From: Rhizobium sp. Leaf453
GTDB taxonomy: Bacteria; Pseudomonadota; Alphaproteobacteria; Rhizobiales; Rhizobiaceae
NCBI RefSeq assembly: GCF_001425605.1
Contig: NZ_LMRG01000005.1
Span: 124,001-188,000, forward strand
DNA length: 64,000 bases
Direction of reading: 5' to 3'
The notes below the pieces were generated by a model that searched no databases, was not told where the DNA came from, and saw only the letters and a list, made by a program, of their open reading frames with translations. Below are positions 43,896-52,705 of the stretch, one piece after another. Every line of letters starts with the position of its first letter. Position 1 is the first letter of the stretch. The position numbers were made by a program, and so were the translations under genes.

Positions 43896-44473
43896 GGTTG
43901 GCAAGGTTCGTTCAGGTGAGTTGTAACCCGACCTACCGGCACAGAGTCCTTGTAGAAGATATGCGACGGAGTCGCCTATAGATCCGCGGGCTTGGTATCG
44001 CATAATCCATTGGTACCGAAACTACCATTCCTTCATTCGCGCTGACAAAGAAGTCGTGTTGGTCTGGAAGGATGGACGCAGCGAGCCAAGCCGAGCATCG
44101 CGCTTTCCCGGCGTCGTTGATCCGACGAGAATATTGAGCTCGGAGGAAAGGTTGAGGCGCAAAGCGGCACTGGGAGCATAGCAGCGATAGCCTGCGGCAT
44201 AGATCTCAGAATTGGCAACTGAAGCCCCGAATATTCCCAGGACGTGTAGTAGCAATTAGCAGACCGGGAAATTCTCGGCCACGTTGATCGCAAGCTGGTC
44301 GCTTGTTGACTCTGCTCAACCCGAAACAAGCAATACTGAGGGTGTTTGCTCAAGGCTGGATACTCGCACGCTTTGGTTGATTGTTCCTGAGCTTTTCGAT
44401 TTATTGGATCCGCTGCTCCTGCTATCAGCGGGGAGGCGAGGGCGCTGTTAAATACATGCGGTGAGGAGGGGAT
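43896..44473. other. Intergenic gap between Ubl/Sbc and PRTase modules
   Basis: No supported gene; the minus-strand frames at 44022-44353 have no recognisable family. The gap separates two defence-type modules and has a ribosome site only at its right end (GGAGGGG at 44465). I see no clear insertion sequence ends. Confidence 0.45.
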
Positions 44474-45709
44474 ATGTTCAAGCTTTGCTTGTTCGATTTA
44501 GATGATACGTTAATTCGTACCGATGATTTAAAAGCGGTTAGGGAGGCTTGTAAAAACAATGAAGACCAGAAAAACTTATCGAAGTTAATTTCTGCCATAA
44601 AGGCAGATGAAGATCGTCACTTGTACGATTTGTCCACCGTGAAAAAAATCCGGTCTGACTTCCCTGAGCTTAAACTTGGTGTGTTTACTCGGTCTCCTCG
44701 AAGTTATGCAAAAGTCGTACTAGATTGGGCGTATCCTAAATTCGAATGGGATATTGTTGTTGCATACGAGGACGTGAAATGGACGAAACCTCGAGGCGAC
44801 GGCATCGTTAAGGCGATCCAAGAGTTCGGCGTAAAATACCTTACCGAGGTCGTTTTGGTTGGCGACAATGATGTCGATGTAAGATCGGCGTATAATTGCG
44901 GCTGTCTAGTCGTCGTTGACAAAGGGGGATGGCCGTACAAGTGGGGAAATGAACACTGGGGCGCCTTGCAGCGGGTCCCAGATGCTTTGATTGGTTCCCC
45001 TTCCGAGGTTTCGACTGTCCTCTCAGATCCACATTCTTTTCTCCCCGACCTTGAGCGGCTCATGGAAGGCGCGACGGGCAGTTCGCGCTTCGACAAAATT
45101 AATCACTTCATTCCGAAGGCGATCGGAGGTGACTCTACCGCCTACCCCATCCATGTCGCCGGGAGATATTTCTCCAACTACAAGTCGATACATCAGCGGC
45201 GGAAATGGCATTCTCTAACGGACTCGATCGAGAAGAATAAGAACTCTGATAACTTTCCTGAGGAATGGATCAAAACGCTCAGGAACTTCATAAACGGCGA
45301 GTTTCCCGCCTATTTTGGTACCAAGCACGTCGTGGTCACCGTGATACCGCATCGGCCAGGCAGGAAGCCGCGGCTCGAGAATCTTTTGACTCAACTGCAG
45401 CAGTCGATCGTCGACGAACCCATAAAAAATCGCTCAATCGTTTGCGAGCCAGATCTGCTTTCGTTTAAAGGCGGCGTGAAGTCCCAACACAACGACCATT
45501 TGAACGGGAACGAGCGATTTGAGAATGTGAGGGATCATCTATTTGTCCAGTTTCCACAAAAGGTGGCTGGTGGGACCTCATATTTGGTTCTCGACGATGT
45601 TACGACAACTGGCGCATCGCTAATCTACGCTTCGAAGTACCTGAAGACCGCTGGTGCCGGTATTATAAAATGCCTATCATTGGCCAAGAACATAGGCACC
45701 GTTTTATGA
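44474..45709 (+). CDS. HAD hydrolase fused to phosphoribosyltransferase
   Basis: 411 residues. The N-terminal HAD domain (~1-190) has all four motifs: LFDLDDTLIRTDDL (nucleophile D-x-D), VFTRSPRSYAK, Lys in VKWTKPRGDGI and VLVGDNDVDVRSA. A linker follows (~190-260). The C-terminal PRTase domain has SYLVLDDVTTTGASLIYASK, the PRPP-binding loop. It probably makes or consumes a phosphoribosyl-linked nucleotide. HAD and PRTase domains co-occur in stress/defence clusters such as Ter-linked systems. DNA here is AT-richer and uses codons like TTA and GAT more than neighbours. Overlaps the DprA-like gene by four bases. Confidence 0.82.
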   Translation: MFKLCLFDLDDTLIRTDDLKAVREACKNNEDQKNLSKLISAIKADEDRHLYDLSTVKKIRSDFPELKLGVFTRSPRSYAKVVLDWAYPKFEWDIVVAYEDVKWTKPRGDGIVKAIQEFGVKYLTEVVLVGDNDVDVRSAYNCGCLVVVDKGGWPYKWGNEHWGALQRVPDALIGSPSEVSTVLSDPHSFLPDLERLMEGATGSSRFDKINHFIPKAIGGDSTAYPIHVAGRYFSNYKSIHQRRKWHSLTDSIEKNKNSDNFPEEWIKTLRNFINGEFPAYFGTKHVVVTVIPHRPGRKPRLENLLTQLQQSIVDEPIKNRSIVCEPDLLSFKGGVKSQHNDHLNGNERFENVRDHLFVQFPQKVAGGTSYLVLDDVTTTGASLIYASKYLKTAGAGIIKCLSLAKNIGTVL

Positions 45710-47406
45710 GTTTGATTTCACCTGCGACAAAGTTTCTGCTCTCGTTGTCAATGCTGAAAGGCGTTGGGCCAGCTGCCCTGAAAAAGGCCTCGCTAGTACC
45801 GAACTTTTTCGAGATGGAAATCGAAGATCTTGCAAGCGAAGTCTTCCAAATAGCGAAGTCATTGTCTAGCGGAGGCGACTGGCAGAATGCGCAGAATGAT
45901 GCCGCCAGACAGATTGATCAGGCTGAGCGCCATCTTGCGCGGATCATATCACCCATAGACGACGAGTATCCACGCTTGCTTGCTGCGACGAGAGACGATC
46001 CCTTTATCCTTTATGTGAAGGGATCGCTCGGGAAGACGCCTGAACATTCGGTCGCTATCATCGGAACTCGCGAACCGACTATGCATGGAGAAGTGGTCGC
46101 TCGTCGAATCACGCAATTTTTCGCCGAGCAAGGATGGAGCATAGTCAGCGGACTCGCCATAGGATGCGATGCGATTGCGCATCAATCAGCCCTTGAATCG
46201 GGAGCACATACTGTAGCCGTCATGGCGCATGGACTTCAAATGATCGCTCCGGCTCGACACAAGAACCTCGCCCAGGACATCGTGGCTTCCGGCGGCGCCC
46301 TGGTCAGCGAATATCCCTTTGGCCAGAACGTTCAGAATCAACAATATGTAAAACGAGACAGAACTCAGGCTGGAATGGCCCGCGGTGTCGTCATGGTACA
46401 ATCGGATCTCAAAGGAGGTAGCCTTCATGCCTCCCGCGCCGCGCTGGACTATGGGCGGTGGCTGGCGGTCCCTTACCCGACAGACAAAGATCGTGAGAGC
46501 GGCGAAGCTAAAGTCCAAGCAAATCTTCTAATGGCCGACGGTGCTGATTCCGACCGCGCGAGCTTGCTTCGCTGCCCGAAAGATTCGCTTCGGCAATTGA
46601 TTATTCTACGCAGTAAAACAGACTATCTCCGCATGCTCAATCCGACACCGAATGACGAGGCAGCAGATGTTGCGGGCGATGTCGAAGCCCAAACGAAAGA
46701 GCTGCAGTTTTCGTTTGACGACAGACCTCACGAAAGGAATCAACAGCCGACTATCGCAGATGAAAGCGGACATGTTGCTGAGGGGCAAGCCATCCCGCAA
46801 CGCCCCGACATTCTGCAGGATGCATCCATCGCTCCGACTGAGGCGGGCCGCTTGATACTCACCAGAGATGGCTTCAAGAATTTGAAGATATTTCAATATC
46901 GGGCGCTCGTCGGTGAAAGTCTTAAGGCCAGAAGTTCCGTTGCGGACGCGCGAGTGATGGTTGTTGCCGCACGTCTACAGTATCTTCAGTTGCTGCTCGA
47001 CGATTTGAGGGACACGTTATCCGGTAAGAACATTCATAGAGAACGGGGCAACGATCTTTTCCTGGGTTTTTTTTTAGAGAACTTCCTCGTTCAGATGAAG
47101 AGGACGGTGGAAATTGCGGTGTCAGTGGGACGCGGCTCACATGGCGGAAGTCAAGCGGGGTTAAGTGAACCATCGCAGCGTCCACCGAAGAAATCGGTAA
47201 AACCGAAACCTGAAGAATTTCTTCGTGAAACGCTTGCAAAATTTGAAGAGAGCATTCTCAGGACCATTGATGTGCCAGCTCGTAACCTGCACGCGGTTTC
47301 CTCTGATGCCGACGCGGATAAGGAAGTTGAGAATGGTCTTTATCTCGATGATTTAGTCCTATCCTTCAATCAAGTGATTGCAAAACAACTGCCGGCTGAC
47401 CTGTAG
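45706..47406 (+). CDS. DprA-like (Smf) Rossmann-fold protein with long C-terminus
   Basis: 566 residues. Residues ~80-290 form a DprA Rossmann fold: VAIIGTREPTMHGEVVARRI, then IVSGLAIGCDAIAHQSALES and ASGGALVSEYPFGQNVQNQQ, ending with GGSLHASRAALDYGRWLAVP. DprA proteins bind ssDNA and load RecA. Here the ~270-residue C-terminal region (charged linker, then helical parts) is not the DprA winged helix and is unrecognised. Its tight coupling to HAD-PRTase genes on both sides argues for a role in a nucleotide-sensing defence system rather than natural competence. Confidence 0.82.
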   Translation: MSLISPATKFLLSLSMLKGVGPAALKKASLVPNFFEMEIEDLASEVFQIAKSLSSGGDWQNAQNDAARQIDQAERHLARIISPIDDEYPRLLAATRDDPFILYVKGSLGKTPEHSVAIIGTREPTMHGEVVARRITQFFAEQGWSIVSGLAIGCDAIAHQSALESGAHTVAVMAHGLQMIAPARHKNLAQDIVASGGALVSEYPFGQNVQNQQYVKRDRTQAGMARGVVMVQSDLKGGSLHASRAALDYGRWLAVPYPTDKDRESGEAKVQANLLMADGADSDRASLLRCPKDSLRQLIILRSKTDYLRMLNPTPNDEAADVAGDVEAQTKELQFSFDDRPHERNQQPTIADESGHVAEGQAIPQRPDILQDASIAPTEAGRLILTRDGFKNLKIFQYRALVGESLKARSSVADARVMVVAARLQYLQLLLDDLRDTLSGKNIHRERGNDLFLGFFLENFLVQMKRTVEIAVSVGRGSHGGSQAGLSEPSQRPPKKSVKPKPEEFLRETLAKFEESILRTIDVPARNLHAVSSDADADKEVENGLYLDDLVLSFNQVIAKQLPADL

Positions 47407-47448
47407 TCCAGCAGTTCACTTCAAAACACGAAAAAAAAGTGAGAAAGA

Positions 47449-48588
47449 ATGCTGATCTTGATGACGTCGCCTGACGCGTTGCTGCACAATGGAATTCCAC
47501 GCCCTCAGCTGGTGTCTGTTTTGGCAAGTGCATCCGCTGATGGAAACCCGGTCGGTATCATCTCCAACCACGGCGAGCCGGCTTGGTTCGAAGGGGCCTT
47601 CGGAGGGTCGGATGTCCAGTTTTTGCAAAGTCGTGGGCGGCAGTCTGGTGATATCGTATCCCAAAATGCCGCCAAATTCGGCCTCAACCCATCTGACGTT
47701 CTGGTTCTCGCTTCAAAAGATGAAGACGTGCAAATGGGGAAGAATGGCCACGCTGTGCTCATCGCTGCAGGTTGGTCTGGAGATAGACAGGTCGAAGCGC
47801 TTGGTATTCGCATCGAAAGTGCGGCTCAATTTCAAGAAATCGTGGAGCTGATAGCCGGCTGGTCGGGGCAGTGGTGGTTCTCTGGTGAGGCGCCGCGCTA
47901 CCACGTCCGTGCTCTGTCTGATCTTTCCGGTTATGGGAAGTCGGTATCGCAACAGGATTTCGCCCAACGCCTGACCAATACCGTCAAAAACGGCGGCAGT
48001 CGCCTCAATGCACTTTTAGCGGTCACCGCTCGCTCGTTGCTCATGGAGGGCGCCGACTCGGTAGACGGGTTGGTGTGGGGCGTTTATCCCTCCTCAAAAA
48101 GCGACAATGACGATACGGACACTCTTTGCGACTTTACGCATCGGCTGCGCACGACCGTTTCTAGAGTTCGATTTTCGAAACGGGGAGAGCCGCTGTTCAT
48201 ACGGCACACAGCGTCACCCAAGCGGTCGTCAGGGGGTGGGGGCGACCGTACAGATCCCACAGGCCAGATACTGACAATCCATCTCAACCCATTTTACAAA
48301 AAAAGCAGTCGTTTGGTTGGAAAGAACGTCGTGGTCATTGATGATTGCACCACCTATGGCGTCTCCTTCGGCGTAGCTGCGGCTTTCCTGAGAAAAGCGG
48401 GAGCGGCATCGGTTATTGGAATCGCTCTTGGCAAGTTCGGCAATCAGCTCCGCCACTACGAAATCGATATCCTGACGGACCCATATTCTCCTGTCTCGGC
48501 TGGCGGCTTTTCCGTCGCGTCGTCCGGGTTAATGTCCGGAAGTACGAATACGATAAGTCAGCAGGTCTTGAGGTCGCTAATCCAGTGA
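47449..48588 (+). CDS. Degenerate HAD-like domain fused to phosphoribosyltransferase
   Basis: 379 residues, same order as the first HAD-PRTase. The N-terminal motif I position reads LILMTSPDALLHNG, where the nucleophile aspartate D-x-D of HAD is lost. Motif IV is VLVLASKDEDVQM instead of GDND. So the HAD part is probably catalytically dead, a binding or sensor version. The C-terminal PRTase domain is intact with NVVVIDDCTTYGVSFGVAAA. It lies 42 bases after the DprA-like gene on the same strand. It likely forms a complex with the active HAD-PRTase. Confidence 0.75.
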   Translation: MLILMTSPDALLHNGIPRPQLVSVLASASADGNPVGIISNHGEPAWFEGAFGGSDVQFLQSRGRQSGDIVSQNAAKFGLNPSDVLVLASKDEDVQMGKNGHAVLIAAGWSGDRQVEALGIRIESAAQFQEIVELIAGWSGQWWFSGEAPRYHVRALSDLSGYGKSVSQQDFAQRLTNTVKNGGSRLNALLAVTARSLLMEGADSVDGLVWGVYPSSKSDNDDTDTLCDFTHRLRTTVSRVRFSKRGEPLFIRHTASPKRSSGGGGDRTDPTGQILTIHLNPFYKKSSRLVGKNVVVIDDCTTYGVSFGVAAAFLRKAGAASVIGIALGKFGNQLRHYEIDILTDPYSPVSAGGFSVASSGLMSGSTNTISQQVLRSLIQ

Positions 48589-48651
48589 TAGGCTGAGCCC
48601 GAGCGCTGCACTCGCGCCAAAGTAAACTGACAGCTGAAAACGGGGGTAGTT

Positions 48652-49449
48652 TTGCCGGACGATAGTTTGAAGGAGCTTCCCCATCCATGGGGGAGGCGAA
48701 TTGATCTGCACGCACTTTTCCGAAAGTACAGCGAGTGCATCGTCCGCGTGCAGGTCAAGCAGGAGAATGGCGATTGCGCCAATGGAACGGCGTTCCACAT
48801 CGGCGGCGGCGCATTTGCCACCGCTGCACATGTCGTGCGGGGAAACTCCCACGTGAGCCTCTATGCGGGAAACACCACTTGGCAACCGGACGATGGGGCT
48901 GTTGTGACGGGTGTGCTGTATCACCCGGACCAAAGCGTGGATGTCGCGATTTTGCTGTCAGATCTCTGGAGAGACGCGACGGTCGTTCAGGGCCAACAAT
49001 CAATACCTGATGATGAGCGGCCACGCTATATCGACGTCCCTGAGATGTGGGGAGAGTGGATAGAGGATAGCCTTGTCCTGACCCGCGGGATTATCTGCGG
49101 ATACCCAAAAGTCCCGAGATCTGATGGGGCCCATAAGATTGCTGTCTCGGCTGAAATCAGTGCTGACATTCAGCGATACGACATTCCCAATGTTCACTTC
49201 ATCGTATCGTCGACAGCGCGTGGGGGATTCAGTGGCGCTCCGTTCATCAGTGAATTTGACATGTTGCTCGGTATTGTCACGGAAGCCCTGTCTGACGATA
49301 GCCTCGAGAGCCCTTACATGGCAGTAATAGCGATTGAGGCGATTTACGAAATATTCAACGACAATGAGGGCGCTCTTAAAGGACGAATGGAACACTATTT
49401 GGCATCATGGTCGCAACCGCAAAACGATATTGCTGGACGTCTGAGATAG
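48652..49449 (+). CDS. Trypsin-like serine protease
   Basis: 265 residues. The catalytic triad is visible: His in FATAAHVVRGN (~58), Asp in QSVDVAILLSDLW (~97) and Ser in ARGGFSGAPFISEFDMLLGI (~194). No signal peptide, so cytoplasmic. A TTG at 48652 behind GGGGG is the best start. It follows the HAD-PRTase/DprA genes on the same strand within 63 bases, and could be the killer subunit triggered by that module. Trypsin-like proteases recur as effectors in prokaryotic conflict systems. Confidence 0.8.
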   Translation: MPDDSLKELPHPWGRRIDLHALFRKYSECIVRVQVKQENGDCANGTAFHIGGGAFATAAHVVRGNSHVSLYAGNTTWQPDDGAVVTGVLYHPDQSVDVAILLSDLWRDATVVQGQQSIPDDERPRYIDVPEMWGEWIEDSLVLTRGIICGYPKVPRSDGAHKIAVSAEISADIQRYDIPNVHFIVSSTARGGFSGAPFISEFDMLLGIVTEALSDDSLESPYMAVIAIEAIYEIFNDNEGALKGRMEHYLASWSQPQNDIAGRLR

Positions 49450-49577
49450 AAGCGGTCCCACAGCGAAAGCGCAAGTTTTGCGAGCTGCCTACCTGTAGAC
49501 GTTAACGTTTTTAGAAGAGGTCACCTGCAATTCCCCCTCCGCCGACATTAAGCCAAACTGTCACCGGTAAAGCATGG

Positions 49578-50789
49578 GTGGCGCAATTTATGCCTGCCGA
49601 CCAAGTCGCAGCGGCAGAAATGCTTGATGCGATGCTGTTGCTGAACGAGGAGCAGGTTGCCACGTCAATCCGGACGGCGCTTGATCGGATCGCAGAAGGA
49701 CCGCGTCATCGAAAGAAGCGTATAGCTCTTTACGCCGAGCGTGAGTTCGCCGAGGCTGCGATTTTTCCGAGCGTCACTATCGCTGATAAGAAAGGAAAGT
49801 TGCGTCGACGTGCGATCGGTCGGGGCGGGCCGTCAGCCGTGAAGCCAACGCGTGGGCGCGCTAGGGTCGGCAGTGAGGGGCTTGTCGCCTTTCTTGCTTC
49901 ACAGCAGAAGGACGCTTGGCCCAAGTTATTCATGAACCATCCCGGCCCTGATCTTATGCGCGGTAAAACCGCACCCGCTGGCGAAGTTATCATCCTTACC
50001 GATTTCATCGGATCTGGCAGCCGCGTTAGAACCATGCTCGACAAATTCTGGGCTGTGCCCTCGGTTCGATCGTGGGTTTCGAGAAAACTGTTGAAATTCC
50101 GGGTCGTCGCAGCAGCGGCAACCCCTTCGGGGCTAACTAAAGTCCGAATCCACCGTCTCCGACCAGAGGTGATAAGTCAGTGGATCGCTCCCGTTGTGGA
50201 TTGGACATATTCCCGTTCTAACTATTTCACTTGGTGTCGATTGATGGACAACTACGGCCCAGTGTCGGGACGGGGTGCTGGGCGTCGCGGTTATGGTAAT
50301 CAAGGAGCGCTTATCGCTTTCAGCTATCGTATCCCTAACAACACTCCTGCGATCCTCCATCAAAGTGAGGGGACTTGGCGCGCACTCTATGACGGTCCAA
50401 TTCCCCCTGCTCTTAATAGTCTATTCGGCGTTCGACAGATGGCGGATATCATCAGCGGAGCGGCGTCAGACAACGGTATCGAACTACCGCCATCGCTCAC
50501 GCCGGAAGAGCGTCAAATGGTTGTCGTGCTGAGTTTGCTCAAGGGGCGATGGCATGGGGGTTCACAGATTGCACTTGCCGCGAGAAGTGGAATCGCCGTC
50601 CCAGACCTTATGGACGCCCTACGCAAAGCTCTTGCGCAGGCACTCATTTCGCAATCAGGCCGGCTTACGGATAAAGGGTATGCGTTTCTAATCGCGGGAG
50701 GGGTTCCCGAACGAAAAAGGCCAACCGTTGAAACGAATCCCGAACCGTACTACCCTGAAGCTCTGAGGGTACCAAGAGGTAGCATCTAG
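49578..50789 (+). CDS. PRTase-like effector with C-terminal winged helix (retron-associated)
   Basis: 403 residues. The PRPP-binding loop is EVIILTDFIGSGSRVRTMLD, which is the phosphoribosyltransferase D-x-x-G-(S/T)-G pattern, within a PRTase-like domain (~60-230). The C-terminal third (VVVLSLLKGRWHGGSQIALA then GIAVPDLMDALRKALAQALI) looks like a winged helix. PRTase-like plus winged helix is an effector type reported for some retrons (as I recall, type III). The gene directly precedes a structured RNA and a reverse transcriptase, and its stop codon lies within the RNA's predicted 5' end. A GTG at 49578 or ATG at 49590 starts it. Confidence 0.72.
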   Translation: MAQFMPADQVAAAEMLDAMLLLNEEQVATSIRTALDRIAEGPRHRKKRIALYAEREFAEAAIFPSVTIADKKGKLRRRAIGRGGPSAVKPTRGRARVGSEGLVAFLASQQKDAWPKLFMNHPGPDLMRGKTAPAGEVIILTDFIGSGSRVRTMLDKFWAVPSVRSWVSRKLLKFRVVAAAATPSGLTKVRIHRLRPEVISQWIAPVVDWTYSRSNYFTWCRLMDNYGPVSGRGAGRRGYGNQGALIAFSYRIPNNTPAILHQSEGTWRALYDGPIPPALNSLFGVRQMADIISGAASDNGIELPPSLTPEERQMVVVLSLLKGRWHGGSQIALAARSGIAVPDLMDALRKALAQALISQSGRLTDKGYAFLIAGGVPERKRPTVETNPEPYYPEALRVPRGSI

Positions 50790-50989
50790 CTACTGCCACC
50801 CGCAAGGGTGGCCAGGATGATGGGTACGAACTTATCGTCATGGGGAATAGGGTTTCTTATTGCCACTGAAAGAGCACAAGAATGCAGGTCCACGCAGGAT
50901 CATCCATCATTGCCCTTTGGGCAACCTCCTCGGAGGCTCGGTTTGATGGACGATCCTGCGCCGCCAGGGCCGCGCTAAAGTAGATGGCT
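50781..50989 (+). ncRNA. Retron msr-msd RNA
   Basis: The 194-base gap before the RT is strongly structured. At 50795-50812 GCCACCC-GCAA-GGGTGGC forms a GNRA-capped msr hairpin. The msd stem has a 17-base left arm (50893-50909, CGCAGGATCATCCATCA) pairing with 50944-50960 with one mismatch, and carries two smaller hairpins at its tip: TTGCCC/GGGCAA (50910-50924) and CCTCC/GGAGG (50925-50936). The ends may pair: AGCATCTAGCTACT (50781) with AGTAGATGGCT (50979), as a1/a2 do in retrons. The a1 part overlaps the effector stop and a2 the RT start codon. Confidence 0.72.
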
Positions 50990-52138
50990 CACCGTTGGGA
51001 CCCTCAGACCTTCATTGGCGGGGCCAGAGTTGCTGGCCGAGATGAGCTCACCATTGAAGCTTGCAAAGCGGCCGCGGCGGCGGTCAAACGGATACATCCC
51101 GACCTGCCCGTCATATTTACCCTAAATCATTTTGCTCATCTTGTAGACGTTGATGCTGACTTTTTGGCTGAAGTGGCTCACCGCAAGATCGACGCCTATC
51201 GAGTGTTCCGTGTCAAGAAACGCGGTGTGGCGAACTTAGTATCAGCTCCATCAAGACGATATCGAACCATCTGTGTACCAGAGCCTCGATTAATGAGGGC
51301 GCAGCGCTGGATTGCTCAGAATATTCTTCAAGTCACGCCTTCGCACCGAGCGAGCTTTGCATTCACTAAATACCGAGATCTTAGGGGCGCCGCCACGTCA
51401 CACGCGAATGCCAAGTGGCTTGTGAAAATGGACGTTCGTCAGTTCTTCGAGTCTATATCTGAGGCGGCTGTTTATCGGGTCTTTAGGGCGTTTGGTTATG
51501 GCGCGCTCTTGTCATTCCAGATGGCACGCATTTGCACGCGACTGGCCGATCATCATCATCGTGACAACCGTGATCGTCTCGGCCGCGGAGGGCGTGGGCC
51601 TTATCGTGCGCAGCCGGTTGGACATTTGCCGCAGGGTGCCCCCTCTAGTCCCATGTTAGCAAACCGTGCAGTCGAAGCCCTTGACCGCAAGGTCGAGCGC
51701 ATCGCGAATAAATCGGGATGGACCTATACGCGTTACGCAGACGATTTAGCATTTTCGCGATCTGATGACGCAAGGCGTAGCGATGCGATGAAGCTCGTAA
51801 AGTTGGTCGAAATGTCGCTAATGTCGAACGGGCTTGTAGTGCATCGGCAAAAAACAAGCATCACGGCTCCAGGGGGGCGGAAAATCCTTCTCGGAATGCT
51901 GATCGACAGAGGAGAGCCGAAACTTCCAAAGTCGTTTCGGAATAATATTGAGACGCACCTATACGCACTTTCGCATGCCAATATAGGTGCGGAGAAACAT
52001 CGCGCTACGCGTGGGTTCGCATCCTTGATAGGAATGCGTCGTCATATCATGGGGTTGATCGCTCATGCCCATCAGGTCGACAAAACGTATGCCGCAAAGC
52101 TGTACGCGCAGGTGAATTTGGTGGACTGGGACCGGTAG
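50984..52138 (+). CDS. Retron-type reverse transcriptase
   Basis: 384 residues. Motifs in order: VKMDVRQFFESISE (D of RT motif A, ~residue 148), LPQGAPSSPMLANRAVEAL (motif B, QGxxxSP), and YTRYADDLAFSRSDD (catalytic YADD, ~250). These are group II/retron-type RT features, with no maturase or endonuclease domain, as in retrons. It would copy the msd RNA into branched multicopy ssDNA. It follows the structured RNA with no promoter gap. The intact catalytic residues and the adjacent effector support a working defence retron. Confidence 0.88.
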   Translation: MAHRWDPQTFIGGARVAGRDELTIEACKAAAAAVKRIHPDLPVIFTLNHFAHLVDVDADFLAEVAHRKIDAYRVFRVKKRGVANLVSAPSRRYRTICVPEPRLMRAQRWIAQNILQVTPSHRASFAFTKYRDLRGAATSHANAKWLVKMDVRQFFESISEAAVYRVFRAFGYGALLSFQMARICTRLADHHHRDNRDRLGRGGRGPYRAQPVGHLPQGAPSSPMLANRAVEALDRKVERIANKSGWTYTRYADDLAFSRSDDARRSDAMKLVKLVEMSLMSNGLVVHRQKTSITAPGGRKILLGMLIDRGEPKLPKSFRNNIETHLYALSHANIGAEKHRATRGFASLIGMRRHIMGLIAHAHQVDKTYAAKLYAQVNLVDWDR

Positions 52139-52705
52139 TAGTTAGCTGTTTGCCCTGAAAAATTCTCGACATATCATTACGCCGCGGCTTGAAAAAGCAA
52201 GTTAAGATCAAATCTTGCCCCCACAACCAATTCCTACGCTACCGTATCCAGCTATAGGCCAAAACACGATCCTGTACACCTGGGCACTGCGATCAAGCAC
52301 TAATCGATCTGTCCATTGATCTCTCAGCCCTAGCCGAACGCGATACGGAGTTTAAGCTGCCGGCAGGAGGCGGCGACGAATTCGGCCATGGCGGCGGGTC
52401 GGATCAGCGCGACACGCCGAAGCCGTGTTTGGCACTAGCCCCGATCTGATCTTGCAGCCGGGATCAGCCGCTCAGATCGGGGCTGGTAGGTGGACCGTGT
52501 GGCGACCAGTCGGACATTTCAACTTGGCAAACTGGCGGACATTTCAATCCTGCCGCCACAGATTGCCCGTGTTTCGAGAAAATTGTAATCTATCATACAC
52601 TTAGCGAGATGGTACTCCGTGTCGGCGGTTCGAGTCCCTTCAAGGCAAGGAGAAACAGGATGATGTTCTCTCCACGCCGATATTCATCAATGCGTCATTT
52701 CCAGT
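52139..52705. other. Gap after the retron, with IS-like terminal repeats
   Basis: No supported gene. CGGACATTTCAA occurs twice (52511-52522 and 52536-52547), 25 bases apart; tandem repeats of this kind flank IS21-type elements, so an IS end or remnant is possible. A tRNA-like GGTTCGAGTCCC (about 52627-52638) is also present but does not fold into a tRNA. Confidence 0.4.

Noticed and set aside
52610..52660. tRNA-like T-arm (GGTTCGAGTCCC)
   Set aside because: The flanks do not form a T stem or acceptor stem, and no anticodon arm is found.
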